Source: an uncultured Eubacteriales bacterium (lineage in GTDB: Bacteria > Bacillota > Clostridia > Lachnospirales > Anaerotignaceae). Taken from it: DNA of 11,079 bases. Below the pieces are notes generated by a model, which did no database searches, was not told the origin of the DNA, and saw nothing but the letters and a program-made list of their open reading frames with translations. The first letter of the stretch is position 1; every line of letters starts with the position of its first letter. The DNA lies in the NCBI GenBank assembly GCA_934256695.1, contig CAKQPE010000060.1, positions 1 through 11,079 on the forward strand. The letters are read 5' to 3'. Below are positions 11,067 through 11,079 of the stretch, one piece after another. The translations under genes and the position numbers were made by a program.

Positions 11067-11079
11067 AACAAAATTATAA

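Overview
The window reads as chromosomal DNA of a strictly anaerobic, low-GC Firmicute of the Clostridia, probably a gut or rumen lineage. This is inferred from AT-rich intergenic DNA, strong AGGAGG ribosome binding sites, a clostridial 2[4Fe-4S] ferredoxin, a Re-citrate-synthase-type enzyme, a PdaA-type spore cortex deacetylase and intergenic palindromes of the kind common in gut Clostridia. No genus is claimed. There is no phage, plasmid or CRISPR signal.

Layout. Positions 1-170 hold repeats and the luxS terminator. A leftward two-gene operon (168-2070) encodes a Re-citrate/homocitrate-synthase-like enzyme (TTG start), overlapped by luxS (GTG start). A possible 62-codon gene (2331-2519) runs rightward and converges on a leftward ferredoxin gene (2646-2816), with a shared bidirectional terminator between them. 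Two rightward genes follow: a PdaA-like deacetylase (3083-3967) and glucose-6-phosphate isomerase (4021-5430). Positions 5431-6194 contain no gene and are packed with structured repeats. A rightward gene for a membrane protein with an MPN/JAMM-like domain and a LysM domain lies at 6195-7346. The rest is leftward: tRNA-Leu(CAA) (7514-7597), efp (7697-8260), a fused shikimate kinase/type II dehydroquinase gene (8347-9303), aroE (9482-10357) and yqeG (10374-10877). Physical order runs against transcription, so the transcript reads yqeG-aroE-aroK/Q, then efp, then the tRNA.

Function. aroE and aroK/Q cover three consecutive steps of the shikimate pathway (dehydroquinase, shikimate dehydrogenase, shikimate kinase). 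The yqeG-aroE and aroQ-efp pairings are familiar in Firmicutes. pgi and the Re-citrate-synthase-like enzyme are central metabolism, LuxS recycles S-ribosylhomocysteine, and the deacetylase and LysM protein act at the cell wall.

The most unusual content is a family of intergenic elements in at least eight full or partial copies (1-91, 131-162, 5495-5605, 5917-6003, 7451-7503, two facing halves in 9331-9475, and 10952-11066). Each full copy has a start motif (TTATCGGACTAAAAGACC-like), hairpin 1 (such as GTGGAC-TCT-GTCCAC or TTGGGG-TTTCA-CCCCAA), a short ACCCTG linker, hairpin 2 (variable outer stem around TTTTTGAAAA), a conserved AAACTTTTATC stretch, and hairpin 3 (AAAACGCAAT-TAC-ATTGCGTTTT). 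The stems differ in sequence between copies, yet pairing is kept, so structure appears to be selected. The start motif also lies just after the terminators of pgi and luxS, suggesting that terminators and these elements are modules of one system. The other notable points are the in-frame aroK-aroQ fusion that keeps a perfect internal ribosome binding site, and the degenerate JAMM motif in the LysM protein.
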